The translations under genes were made by a program, and so were the position numbers. Under the pieces are notes generated by a model, which saw nothing but the letters and a program-made list of their open reading frames with translations, did not search any database and had not been told where the DNA came from. Of a DNA stretch of 64,000 nucleotides, positions 1-10,202 are shown piece after piece. Every line of letters begins with the position of its first letter. The first letter of the stretch is position 1. Origin of the DNA: Rhodeus uyekii (taxonomy: Eukaryota; Chordata; Actinopteri; Cypriniformes; Acheilognathidae); the NCBI GenBank assembly GCA_037043235.1, contig JAWRVZ010000274.1, positions 558,001 through 622,000 on the forward strand, read 5' to 3'.

Positions 1-197
1 GGGTGTACACTTTTGACTGATACATGATAAACAAGCCAGCTAGTTAGCTTTTGTCACAGACAGGCGCACACACACAGTGGACGAGAGTACGTGACTGAGG
101 CTGTGTGAGTCAAAAAAATGCAGCGATTTATATTTGTGCAGTGATTTAATTATTTTTTAGACAAAGAACATTTGACATCCCATACTGTCATTGCGTA

Positions 198-760
198 ATC
201 AGCCAGTGACGGCTTCCCGCATATGTGCGATTCATTTGCACGTGGAGGAGTGAACATCTTCTGCTCTGTCTGCATCTGGGAGGACCAGGCCACCTGTGAA
301 TGCTTTGGGATGGGGATGCGGCAGCACTCACTGCTCTTCGAGAGGAGTAAGAACGATATGTGCTTTCACTTCAGAGAGTCTCCAAAAGTCTCCAATAACT
401 CCAGATAAAGTTGTTAGATTTTTCACTAGTCACTTTAAAAAAAAATTGTGCTAGAGTGGTCTGAAAACTCGCTAAATATAGCAACAAAGGCGCCAAGTTG
501 GCAACACTGACCGCGATCCATGTGCAACGCGAACTCGGCGCATGCACAGTGAACTCTCAGTCACGAGATAACCATGTGAAGAGAAGCATATGTCCCTCTT
601 TTGTGCTCAAGACATTAGATTTCGGCGACGAAAAAGAATCGACATTACCCACAAGAAAATGCTTTGACAAATAGGGAGTTTGGCGGTTCCACTTCAAAAA
701 CGTCGACATAACAGTATTGGCGAGTTAACCATGACTCGAGATAAGTGAACTCCACTGTAT
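198..760. repeat. Dispersed repeat A, copy 1 (unclassified, probably a DNA-transposon fragment)
   Basis: This stretch recurs in the same orientation at 31176-31738. Shared blocks include the start around ATCAGCCAG, a segment with paired 'tctccaaaagtctccaat' wording, a 'gataaccatgt' block and an identical last block ending in AAGTGAACTCCACTGTAT. The copies differ by scattered substitutions and small indels, so they are old. The right edge reads, on the minus strand, ATACAGTGGAGTTCACTTAT; an element starting CAGTGG after TA would fit a Tc1/mariner/pogo-type end, but no matching left end is visible. No convincing coding frame was found. Bases 1-197 show nothing I can identify. Confidence 0.7.
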
Positions 761-776
761 AACACTATGACTCTGT

Positions 777-1979
777 TTTGACCAAAAATTATTTTGATTA
801 TTTTGAGTCTCTTTCACACCAATAAGACAAAAAGTGAGTTGGTCATACCGTCAGACCCAACTGGGTTAATAACTACAAACAGTCAGGACCTCAGTTTACC
901 ATCTCATCTGAAGGATGTTGCTTGTTACAGAATAGTGTCCCCAACACTATACTACGGAGTTATGGCCCACACAGAGTGATCACTCCTTGGAGACCATACA
1001 ATGCTTATGTGTGTGGTGTGGGCTTCAATGCAGGAGTGGTGATTAGATGATTGCTGGCAGGTGCAGGTGATCACGGCATGTGTGTAGGTGGGAGTAAGAG
1101 AGGATTATTGGAAATGTAGTTTACTGAGGCGACAGGTGAATCGTGACACTGATACTCATAATGGCAAGTTAAAGTATTAAAAGTTGTCTTCCATTCATCT
1201 TCTCATTATCCTAACAAGGGATTTTGTGAAAATAGTCACCAGTTGAAGTAGTTTGAATTCTACTGTGTTTATCAGTAGCAATGAGTAGCAGATCTTTACC
1301 ATGATGCAAGGCCCCATTCATCAATGCATGAGTGAAGAGATCATTCCCAGGAGCAAAATGATTGCACTGTCATATGATCACTGGAGTGGCAGAGAGGCTG
1401 CACGGGTCTTGCTGAAGACATCGAGAGAGATCAGGAGAAAGCGGCAGGATTCAGGAGACCACAGGTTAAAGGTTTCATGAATTGTGAAATCAAATTTTCC
1501 TTGATTTTCTTTTTTACATCAAGTTTATTGTACCATAAAACATCCTGAAAGTTTCAGAAATCAAAACTTCCTCATTAGTCCAAAAACAGCTTTTACTCAA
1601 TCCAAGCTCAGAAAAATTTAATTATATGGAATTGTGTCACTTTATTAAGTAATAGTGAGAAAAAAGACCGTCTCTGAAGAATCAAATCAACGCATAGTTC
1701 TACATCATTGTGTTTTTGGCCCTGTCCACTGGTGTGTTAGTGAGATGAGAAGATAGATACAGAATCACTGAACTAAAAATAATATTACCTTCTAAAAGAT
1801 CTTAATGCTGGGAAAGTGGTTGTATATTTTCAACAATGTGAATGTCTCAGTGGAGCATTATTTGTTTGTTCAGTGCATTTCACTGTGGATTCTTTAATAA
1901 ATCAGAAACATTTCAGCACAGGGTTTCCAAACAGGCTTTTACTACAAGAAATTGACCTGACAGTAATACCACAACATGT
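777..1979. other. Intergenic stretch, no gene recognised
   Basis: Only short chance ORFs are present. A 'gaaatgtagttt' motif and a TGACA-ending block near 1110-1150 hint at an eroded LTR or DNA element, but nothing was delimited. Confidence 0.4.
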
Positions 1980-2271
1980 TGTCACGTCTTCACTAAACCA
2001 GGACTCTTGTTTTGCCTTTTGTCAGTCACATGTTCATTTTGTTCTAGATCTTTCCGTCACCCATCGGTTACCATAGTCACTAATCATCACAGGTGTTTGT
2101 CTTTAGGTTCATCACTGTTAGTATATTTAGTCCTCCTTGTGCACTCTTTAGTTGTCAGTTCTCGTTTTACGTTGTGGCGTGTATTGCCTTCTTTGAGTTC
2201 CTGTTTCATTAAAGATACAATGTTTATAGTATCTTCGTCTACGAGCCTTCTTCCTACACGCACCCGTGACA
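1980..2271 (+). mobile_element. Solo LTR (family L1 of this window), copy A
   Basis: The 292-bp unit begins TGTCACGTC and ends CCGTGACA, the TG...CA ends of an LTR, with short inverted repeats at its tips. It is flanked on both sides by CATGT (1975-1979 and 2272-2276), a perfect 5-bp target-site duplication. An ATTAAAG poly(A)-type signal lies at about 2210. The same LTR occurs inverted at 15386-15697 and as a fragment at 16053-16136. No internal region or partner LTR lies next to it, so it is a solo LTR left by recombination. The host family (Ty3/gypsy or ERV) cannot be decided from the LTR alone. Confidence 0.85.
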
Positions 2272-2577
2272 CATGTAAGTAACCATTTTAAATTCTCATA
2301 CTCATCATCATACTCTGATCATTTATTTCTGATTAATATTTCAAGTACAGTGAGATGTTCTTTGTATGAAAATTGTTACAATTGTTACATGTGTATACAA
2401 TTAGTGTATAATTGTTACCCATTTTAACCCAATAATTTTAATTAATAATTGTAACCCAATCCCATAACCATGGGAAGCCAATAATTAAAGGGAACTGAAT
2501 GGATCAAGAGAAACTTTATCTCCTTCTTTTGACAACCAATTTAGTGAGGGAGGGGTGTAGTGCACTGGCATACCTGA

Positions 2578-2605
2578 CCAGTTCCCAGGGGTCTCCCATC
2601 CAAGT
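2578..2605 (-). repeat. 5S rRNA-like 3' fragment (5S-derived SINE remnant)
   Basis: On the minus strand this reads ACTTGGATGGGAGACC followed by CCTGGGAA, matching the 3' part of 5S rRNA with one base missing. It then diverges. It directly abuts the LINE-type tail at 2606-2680. Zebrafish SINE3 elements join 5S sequence to a CR1-like tail, so a related SINE is likely, although here the 5S piece lies beyond the tail's 3' end rather than upstream of it. Confidence 0.5.
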
Positions 2606-2680
2606 CAAGTCACTTTAATTTATATAGCACTTTTCACAGTACAGATTGTTTCAAAGCAGATTTACAGTAATAATACTAAA
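2606..2680 (-). repeat. CR1/Rex1-like LINE (or SINE3) 3' tail, antisense
   Basis: The block holds the 'ttatatagcacttttcacag' and 'cagattgtttcaaagcag' wording. It is the reverse complement of the LINE 3' end seen at 6400-6485 and 24950-25012, and it recurs at 55280-55390. Confidence 0.75.
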
Positions 2681-2744
2681 TTAACGCAACAAAGATTATT
2701 TTGCCTGTACAACAGCTCCATAAGAAAGTCATTGTCCAGCTTAA

Positions 2745-4650
2745 GCAGGATCCCTTTCAAGGGAACTCACACTGCATCAAGCGCTATGGGAACCCAACTG
2801 CGTGGCTGTGTCATGAAGCATGTGTTTGATCAAAACAATGTTAGAGGACAGGAATGTGAATGGAGGTCAGAGGCAGGTGACGTTATGAACCAGGAGTGTA
2901 TAAATGCCATGCCAAATGCATGCTATTCCAAACAGTAGGCAGATCATGTGTCTTCAGTAGCACTCTGTGTGATTGAGTCGGTCTTATTTATTGTTGTCTG
3001 TCTACCAAAGTGTGAATACGGTGAATAAATAGCTGTTCATCCACCCTCCCCCGCCGCTCTCAGGTCTCATGAGCAGCGCCAAAAACACAACTCCTCATAC
3101 CGTGCCTCACAGAAACAGAGCGACCCCTCCGGAAGAACGGAAGACACTCTCACCCACAGCCTTCAAGGTGTAGAACGGATCTGAGGACCGTTATTATCGC
3201 CAAAAACTCTTGCAGGAAAGTCTGCGGGTTCTACACCATGAGTGTCAGACCTATGAGAGTCCCCTTCGAGGAAAATCGATTTATGGTGCCCACCAGACTG
3301 CTGTCTTACCAACCCTGCCACCTTGCATGCTTCTGGGCACAGTGTTCCCCAGCAAGCACCAATCCCAATGTCCGCCTGGAAATGTGGCTTCCACACTTGC
3401 TTCCTCTAAGGAGGGCTCAAACGCCTTCAGTTTGGTTGTTCCCTACCAGTTCACTGTTTCAGGGCACCTCGAGAGACTGGTTCCCTTAATAGAATTTGTG
3501 GCATCATGGAAGAATATTTCTCAATTTGTCCTGTGCAATGTTTAAAAAGGTTACACTATCCATTTTTGGGCTTGACTGCCTTGGTTTATGGGGGTGCTAC
3601 CCACTATGGTGGCCCCTGTTCAGGCTCTGGTTATGAAACAAGAAGTAGAAAGACGGGGACAGAGAATTTACAGCCATTACTTTACTGTTCTGAATAAGGA
3701 TGCATTGCATACCATTCTGGTTCTGCGTGTGCTCAATCAATCAGTAATGCTACTCTGGTTCAAGACACTGACCTTGAGACAGATCATCCATCAGGACAGG
3801 TCCGAGGACTGGTTTGTGACAATGGATCTCAATTATGACATAGATACTTCCATGTCTCCATCCATCCATAACACAGTTAAGTTCCTAAGGTTTCCCTTTG
3901 CGATATATGGCCACGCTCAAGTGGATCTGTTTGTGTCTCGAGAGAGAGAGATCTCACTGTTCACTCTGGTTCGCCTTTTCTCATCCAGCTCCTCTTGGAC
4001 ATTTCCACTGTGACACCCTGAGGCTGCAATACAGACGATGGTACCGACTTGGGATCGGACCGTGATGCTCTGCAGTCTATCCCTGGCTCCCTTCGAGCTG
4101 ACAGAAGAAGTTTCTCCAAAATTTCTAACCTTAAAAAGTCTCTTTCTTCTGACAATCAATTCTCTAAAAAAAAGATATGGAGATTTGCAAGCCCTCTCGG
4201 TTTCCTATTCATGCCTCAAATTCGCTCCTGGCATAGTGAGAGCCTTCCTCCACCCTAGACCAGGATAAATTCCTATGGTTCCCACTAATGTGGTCAGATC
4301 TGTTGTGCTCCGGGCCTTTTGTCCTCCCCTTTTCAGGTATCCAGACCAGTAACAAAATAATCTGTTTTGTCCTGTTCTGGAGCTGTCCAGTGGCATAAAT
4401 CATAACAATTGTTTGCATGAATTGTCTCCTAGAATAGGGGCCCTGGTGTCCAAACAGAGAATGAGTAAGTGGACAGTTGAGGATATCTCACTTGCTTACG
4501 AGTCGGCCAGGCTGCCCATATCTCTAGCAGTCCGTGCGCACTCAGCTAGGAGTATGGCTGTATCTAAGACCCACAAGATGTTTGTGATGTGACAGGCTGG
4601 TCCTCCTGGGACTCCTCCAGGCACACTTTCTTTAAGTTCTATAACCTTGA
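2745..4650 (+). pseudogene. DIRS-like (tyrosine-recombinase) retrotransposon remnant
   Basis: Several eroded frames match the DIRS1 order. Near 3070 a short frame opens like a DIRS gag. At 3640-3900 a frame reads FTVLNKD, LRVLNQSV, LTLRQI and SEDWFVTMDL, the N-terminal part of a DIRS reverse transcriptase. It jumps directly to AQVDLFVSRE, typical of the following RNase H region, so the catalytic RT core is deleted. From 4060 another frame reads LTINSLKKRYGDLQALSV and LHPRPG, typical of the tyrosine recombinase, and a later piece gives KQRMSKWTVEDISLAYE. Stops and frameshifts rule out function. The 5' part, with the CCCTTTCAAGGG palindrome (2750-2761), may be its terminal repeat or a separate CACTA-like end; the boundaries are therefore approximate. 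Confidence 0.7.
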
Positions 4651-4925
4651 CCCAGACTCTACTCCTGGGATCTTGTTAGTTGATTACCTTGTTTGTCGTT
4701 CAGCTGTTCAGTATTAGTCCTCATGAATTTAAACCCTTATGCTTCCCTTGTCAGTAATTGTCAAATGTTAGGTGGTAGTTCGTGTGTGTTTAGTTATACT
4801 CCCTCCGAGCTTGAGTTTTGCACCATTGCGTGCCTTTTTGTTTTTCTTTGGTTAATTAAAGTGTTTTTGTTTGAACCTTATCGTCTCCTGGCATCTCTAC
4901 ATCACACACTTGCACTCGGTGCCTA
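4651..4925 (+). other. Possible retroelement tail or LTR remnant
   Basis: T-rich non-coding sequence with a 'ttaattaaagtg' poly(A)-type signal near 4855, resembling an LTR 3' part. No TG...CA boundaries or target duplication could be fixed. Confidence 0.3.
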
Positions 4926-5222
4926 ACACATGGATATTAAAATCACCAACAATTAGGAATTTATCTGCAGCCAGCACTAACTCTGATAATCTGCAAATTC
5001 TTTGATAAAGTCTGTATGGTGCCCTGGTGGCCTCATACCTTTTGTTTTACAGCACTATCACTTCAAAATAATTATATTTCAAACTAGACCTTTGAGTGGT
5101 ACTGAAGGTATTACTATAAATTACAGCAACACCTATTCCTTTACCTTTCAGACAAGACTGATGTTCATAACTGTGACCTTGAGGGGTGGATTCATTTAAT
5201 GTAATGTAACCACCTGGTTTTA
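4926..5222 (-). pseudogene. LINE endonuclease fragment, inverted part (CR1/Rex1-like)
   Basis: Read on the minus strand, the fragment gives LNESTPQGHSYEH, GKGIGVAVIYSN and then LAADKFLIVGDFNIHV, the order of an apurinic-type endonuclease domain of CR1/Rex1-like LINEs (the GDFNIH block is a catalytic motif). Stops interrupt it. It lies head to head with the sense fragment at 5230-5353, whose reading starts just upstream of the same GDF.IH block. Confidence 0.7.
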
Positions 5223-5229
5223 GAATAAA

Positions 5230-5353
5230 TAATGGCTGCAGATAAAGTCATACTTGTTGGGGATTTCATTATCCATGTGGATAATGAAAAAGGCACATTG
5301 GGATTGGCATTTAGAGACATTTTAAACTCTGTTGGAATTGGACATGTATCAGG
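5230..5353 (+). pseudogene. LINE endonuclease fragment, sense part
   Basis: The plus strand reads AADKVILVGDFIIHVDNEK followed by LGLAFRDILNSVGIGHVSG, the endonuclease GDF.IH region of a CR1/Rex1-like LINE. The solo LTR at 5354 interrupts it, and beyond the LTR the sequence resumes near the element's 3' end, so most of the RT is missing. Confidence 0.75.
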
Positions 5354-5725
5354 TGTCATCACGGAGACACGGATGTAAGTAAACAGACAGGACCTTTATT
5401 GACAAAAAGCACAGGAGCAGTGAACGGGTGACAGGCAGTGAGACAGAGACAGGTGGAGGTTTAACTGGATGTTCTGAACACAGAGAGTGATGCCACTGAG
5501 ACTTGGAGATATTTCTTGAGACTCGTAGAAAGACACTGGGGATAACAGGTCCAGGCTGCTGGAGTCTGTACACAATGTAAACCAGACACTGTGTGCCGGG
5601 TGAGTGTGAGTTATATAGTGAATGGCTGATGAGAAACAGGTGCAAGTGCTCAGTACTCAGGGGATTGGGAACGAGGGGGTGGAACATGGGAGTCTGGTGC
5701 GAGAAGTGTGGTTGAGTCCGTTACA
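5354..5725 (-). mobile_element. Solo LTR inserted in the LINE
   Basis: The 372-bp unit starts TGTCATCACGG and ends CCGTTACA on the plus strand and is flanked by TCAGG on both sides (5349-5353 and 5726-5730), a perfect 5-bp target-site duplication. On the minus strand it has a TATATAA-type box and an AATAAA signal (complement of TTTATT near 5395), so its transcriptional orientation is minus. No internal retroelement sequence flanks it. Confidence 0.85.
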
Positions 5726-5730
5726 TCAGG

Positions 5731-6485
5731 AGTGAACTGCTGGCGTTCGATCCATTTCCTATTTAGCACCTAAACTCTGGAACATATTAGCCCAGTTCTG
5801 TCAACACTCCATTGTCTTCATAGTAAACATCAAATACATTTTATAAAGCATTAAATGGTTTAGCTCCCCAGTACTTGAGCGATCTCTTAACACATTGTAA
5901 TCCTTCACCTCTACACAATCTGTCAGTTTAAATTTAGACTAAAAACATATCTCTTCAATCTGGCTATAACCTATTCAACAACTTTTTTTAAAATCACGTA
6001 AAATGATTGTTAGGCTGCATAATTTAGGTCAACCGGAACCAGGAACACTTCCCATTACACATGATTTACTCACTGCATCTTAAGAATGGCATTTACGCTG
6101 ATATTAGTCTCTGTTTCTCCCAAGGTTACCATGGTCAGCCAGATCCGGGCCATATCCAGATCAGGACCTGCACCTTGGCATGAGCACAACACAGCCCTGA
6201 AGTGTCTGAAGAGACCGTGACTCTACTAGACCCTCCCCTGTGAACACCTCATGAACCCAATCTCCAACCAGACAGAACTGGATTTAATTTTTTGACCTGA
6301 AATGTTGTCAATATAACAATCATACAATGCTTAACAGTTAATATTCATCAATATTACTGATTGGCCTGCTTTGCTGCTCTACAACCAAAACAAACGTTTT
6401 TTTATTGTTTTCCTGTGACCACTGCAAAGCTGATTTGAAACAATTTCTATTGTAAAAAGTGCATTAAAAATAAAAGTGACTTGAT
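5731..6485 (+). pseudogene. CR1/Rex1-like LINE 3' part, rearranged
   Basis: It matches the LINE copy at 24340-25012 piece by piece but in a different order. First comes the 'cctatttagcacctaaactctgg' block, then the 'cattagcccagttctgtcaacactcc' block that should precede it, then the common 3' end with 'tttcctgtgaccactgcaaag' and 'ataaaagtgacttga'. The RT C-terminus cannot be read through. Confidence 0.75.
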
Positions 6486-7375
6486 TTGACATGGATCTCA
6501 CTCAATTACATCTGTAATATTACCATGGTACTGAGCCAATGTTTGAGCCTTTTCACACAACAAGCTAGTGCATTTGAGATTAATATTGAAGATAAATATA
6601 ATTGTTTCTAATTAAACAACTTTCCTTTTCTGTTGTACGTTTGCTGTTTTCCCACATTTAGTGCCATATGATCTTAAACACAACACAACTCAATTGCACA
6701 TTACAATTATGAAATAATTTAAAGATGTTTTACACTGCATGAGTTAATGTTTAAAAGATAACAACTCTCACTTTCCAAAGTGTAATTAACTAGTTAATTT
6801 CCTACATAGCTAATTTAAATCTATTTCATGAAGACATGTATAATGTTGATATAATGTTGTGACCATTTGTTGGAAAGTCAGTCACCACTTGTACATCACT
6901 AAGTGTGCAATATGAGTAATGCACACACAAAGAATCCCAAAGGAAGTTGATGGAATCACTTCAGCATATTATAACAGTTATTACAGCAGAAAATAATCAT
7001 TATAATTAATTAGTTACTGTGCTGACCAATTGTTATGAGCTTGATTACCGCCTGGGAAAACAGGAACTCATGAATGCTGATGAAGAATTAGAACAATTAC
7101 TGATTTTATAAGATCTCTTTTATTTAAATCTGCAGGAGCTAATGCTAATTCCTTTTTCTTCTGGTTTATGAAGACAATTTTCTGTTAAATTTTCTATTCA
7201 AAAGACAACAAGAGGTACTTTTGAACCCTTCTACAAAGATTAAAGTCTGGATGACCTTTCCAATGCATTCAATTAAATTAGCTGTACTTTTTTGGAAAAG
7301 CCCAGTATTTTACTGACATCTATAGCGTGCACATTTAATAGTTTGTCTATTATATTATGCTTAGATTGTGTTAAT
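6486..7375. other. AT-rich intergenic stretch, nothing recognised
   Basis: No coding frame, RNA gene or bounded repeat was found; only short AT-rich ORFs. Confidence 0.5.
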
Positions 7376-7800
7376 TTGTTTAACCAGCATATGGTGTTGT
7401 AGCACGTGAATAACCTTTCAGTCAGTATACAGTATATTGGTATAATTGACTGACTGTTGTTTTTGGTTAAACACACAGTAATCCGTCATTAGATATGGCA
7501 CTCTATGTATTATTGAATAATTTACTGATGCTGATCTAATGTATAGTGAATTATTACATAATTTATTATGTATAGTTCTTTATTTGTATAGGAACCACAC
7601 ATGTGCCATTTGTAGAGGATCACTTGCACAAAACTCTTTGTGCAAGTGACTTTATGCACTCTTACCGACACCCCCTGGTGATCAAAATGCAAACCAGCAC
7701 AACCAGTCCAGTGCTTTAAAAAATAAATGGCATTGGTCCTTCGAGCCAGATGTGTGACTTTTGTGGAGTAACATGTCCGGAGTCTGTGACATGACTAGAG
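7376..7800 (+). repeat. Dispersed repeat B, copy 1
   Basis: This stretch recurs at 17080-17405 (nearly full length) and 11857-12030 (3' part). Shared wording includes 'taaccagcatat', 'gcacgtgaataacctt', 'tactgatgctgat', and 'caccccctggtgatcaaaatgcaaa'. At 7620-7650 copy 1 has a 13-bp perfect hairpin (TCACTTGCACAAA, loop ACTC). No coding capacity. Likely a non-autonomous element; its ends are not fixed. Confidence 0.75.
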
Positions 7801-8779
7801 CCTGAAACATATGTCTGTGGCAGATGGGCACCAAGGTCCACATGTTACTGGATGGATTACAAGGTAGAATACAGAAGCATTCAGCACACATACCCACCTG
7901 TTTCCAAACTGCAACCTCAGCAGCATCACAATGAGAAATGCAAAGTGCACTTCATCAACCAGAGGGAGCTGCCAAGATGACACCCTTACTGGAGAGCCAC
8001 TTCCAGGTAAAGATCATCTCAAGCTGAGCATATAACTATGATTCTCTAAGAATAGGGAACAAGACACTTCATCTCCAAGAGGTCACTATGGGGAATACCT
8101 AAGGCATGACCGGTGTCTGAAGCACGAGTCTAAAAATGACAATGAACTTGACATTGGCAGGCAGCTGCCTATTACGTCACCACTGGTTCGACCGCAGGTA
8201 TAAAAGATAGATCATCCACTTCTTATCTGAAGGAACCATTTTCAAAAATGCTGGAAGCATGGCAAAGGGATGCAGCATCTCATTGTCTATTCTCAGGGAA
8301 CCATTGTTAAATGCATAACCTGAGACATTGTCTTTTGAAAGGTGGTTAGTCTAACCATCAACATACTACCTCACCACCTGCTGAGCTCTAAGAGCAGAGG
8401 CCTCAACATAATGACGCTCTTCAACGAGAACCTCACAACTGCTATACTAACAGAGCTCAGGAGAGTGGAGGACTCAGAAATCTGACTCTCTCTAGTGATA
8501 GGAGGCCTGACTATGCCCACACATTATCCAAAAACTACGAGCAGAAACCTCAGTATAATGCCCTATACCTATGAAGTTTACAAGGATACTCCCAGCAAGG
8601 CTACAACTCGCTCAAGGGAGCAGAGGAGTGGAGGCCTCAGCATGACAACTCTCTAAAATGAAAGGAGGTCTAACAATACCCCACACCTGATGCAGCTTTC
8701 AAGGAGGCTCACAGAGGACCTACAACTCACAATTGCCACCCGAGCAAAGCTCAATGGAGCAGAGGCCTCAATAAATATA

Positions 8780-10202
8780 CAGTGGCTACGGAAAGTATTC
8801 AGACCCCCTTACATTTTTTACTGTTTGTTGTATTGCAGCCATTTGCTAAAATCATTTAAGATAATTTTTTTCCTCATTAATGTACACACAGCACCCCACA
8901 TTGACAGAAAAACACAGAATTGTTGACATTTTTGCAGATTTATTAACAACGAAAAAACTGAAATATCTCATGGTCAAGTATTCAGACCCTTTGAAGCACA
9001 AAGAAGCACCGTTTTGCTCTAATACAGCCATGAGTCTTTTTGGGAAAGATACAACAAGTTTCTCCAGAGATGCTCAATTGGGTTCAAGTCAGTGCTCTGG
9101 CTGGGCCATTCAAGAATAGTCATGGAGTTGTTGTGTAGCCAGTCCTTTGTTATTTTAGCTGTGTGCGTAGGGTTATTGTCTTGTTGGAATGTAAACCTTC
9201 GCCCCAGTCTGAAGTCCTGAACACTCTGGAGAAGGTTTTCATCCAGGATATCCCAGCACTTGGCCACATTCATATTTCCGTCTATTGCAACCAGCCGTCC
9301 TGTCCCTGCAGCTGAAAAACACCCTGACAGCAAGATGCTGCACCACCATGCTTCACTGTTGGGACTGTATTGGACAGGTGATGAGCAGTGCCTGGTTTTC
9401 TCCACACATACTGCTTAGAATTAAGACCAGAATGTTTTATCTTGGTCTCATCAGACCAGAGAATCTTATTTCTCACCATCCTGGAGTGAATTCCATGAGG
9501 ACTTTCATGTGTCTTGCACTGAGGAGAGGCTTCCGTCGGGCCACTCCGCCATAAGGCGCTGAATAATGGAGGGCTGCAGTGATGGTTGACTTTCTCCCAT
9601 CCCTCGACTGCATCTCTGGAGTTCAGCCACAGTGATGTTTGGGTTCTTCTTTACCTCTCTCACCATGGCTCTTCTCCCTCGATAGCTCAGTTTAGTCGGA
9701 CGACCAGCTCTAGGAATGGTTCTGGTCTTGTCAAACATCTTCCATTTAAGGAGTATGGAGACCACTGTGCTCTTAGGAACCTTAAGTGCAGCAGAAATGT
9801 TTTTGTAATCATGGCCAGATCTATGCCTTGCCACAATTCTGTCTCTGAGTTCTTCAGGCAGTTCATTTGACCTCATGATTCTCATTTGCTCTGACATACA
9901 CTGTGAGCTGTAAGGTCTTATATAAACAGGTGTGTGGCTTTCCTAATAAAGTCCAATCAGTATAATCAAACACAGCTGGACTCAAATGAATTTGTAGAAC
10001 CTAGAAGAGGTGTAGTTAAATATAAAAGTGCCACAGCAAAGGGTCTGAATACTTTGGACCATGTGATATTTCAGTTTTTCTTTGTTAATAAATCGGGTTT
10101 TCTTTGTTAATAAACAGTTCTGTGTTTTTCTGTCAATATGGGGTGCTGTGTGTACAAAGAGTGAAATATTTATGGGAGTCTGAATACTTTCCGTACCCAC
10201 TA
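8780..10202 (-). mobile_element. Tc1-like transposon, 1423 bp, nested in the CACTA-like element
   Basis: Terminal inverted repeats start CAGTGGCTACGGAAAGTATT on the left and, by complement, TAGTGGGTACGGAAAGTATT on the right, each followed by 'cagac'. TA dinucleotides flank both ends (8778-8779 and 10203-10204), as Tc1/mariner insertion requires. The transposase gene between them lies on the minus strand and is broken. The element splits the subterminal repeats of its host, so it arrived later. Confidence 0.9.
9019..9897 (-). pseudogene. Tc1-like transposase, frameshifted
   Basis: The first frame (from 9897) carries the paired helix-turn-helix DNA-binding region (EELRDRIVARHRSG, SAALKVPKSTV) and a GRPTKLS linker. 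A second frame holds the first catalytic aspartate (WSDETKI). A third holds QQDNNPTHTA, the second aspartate, and DLNPIEHLW with the glutamate, the DD34E spacing of Tc1. These lie in different frames, so at least two frameshifts inactivate it, and the C-terminus after HLWRNL is also abnormal. It originally coded a cut-and-paste transposase of about 340 residues. Confidence 0.9.

Noticed and set aside
2749..2940. CACTA-type terminus at CCCTTTCAAGGG
   Set aside because: It resembles the 11.6-kb CACTA tip only loosely and directly precedes DIRS coding remnants, so it could equally be the DIRS terminal repeat; not listed as a separate element.
7620..7650. Perfect hairpin as a rho-independent terminator or microRNA
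   Set aside because: Nuclear eukaryotic DNA makes a bacterial terminator irrelevant, and a 13-bp stem is too short for a pre-miRNA; it is part of repeat B.
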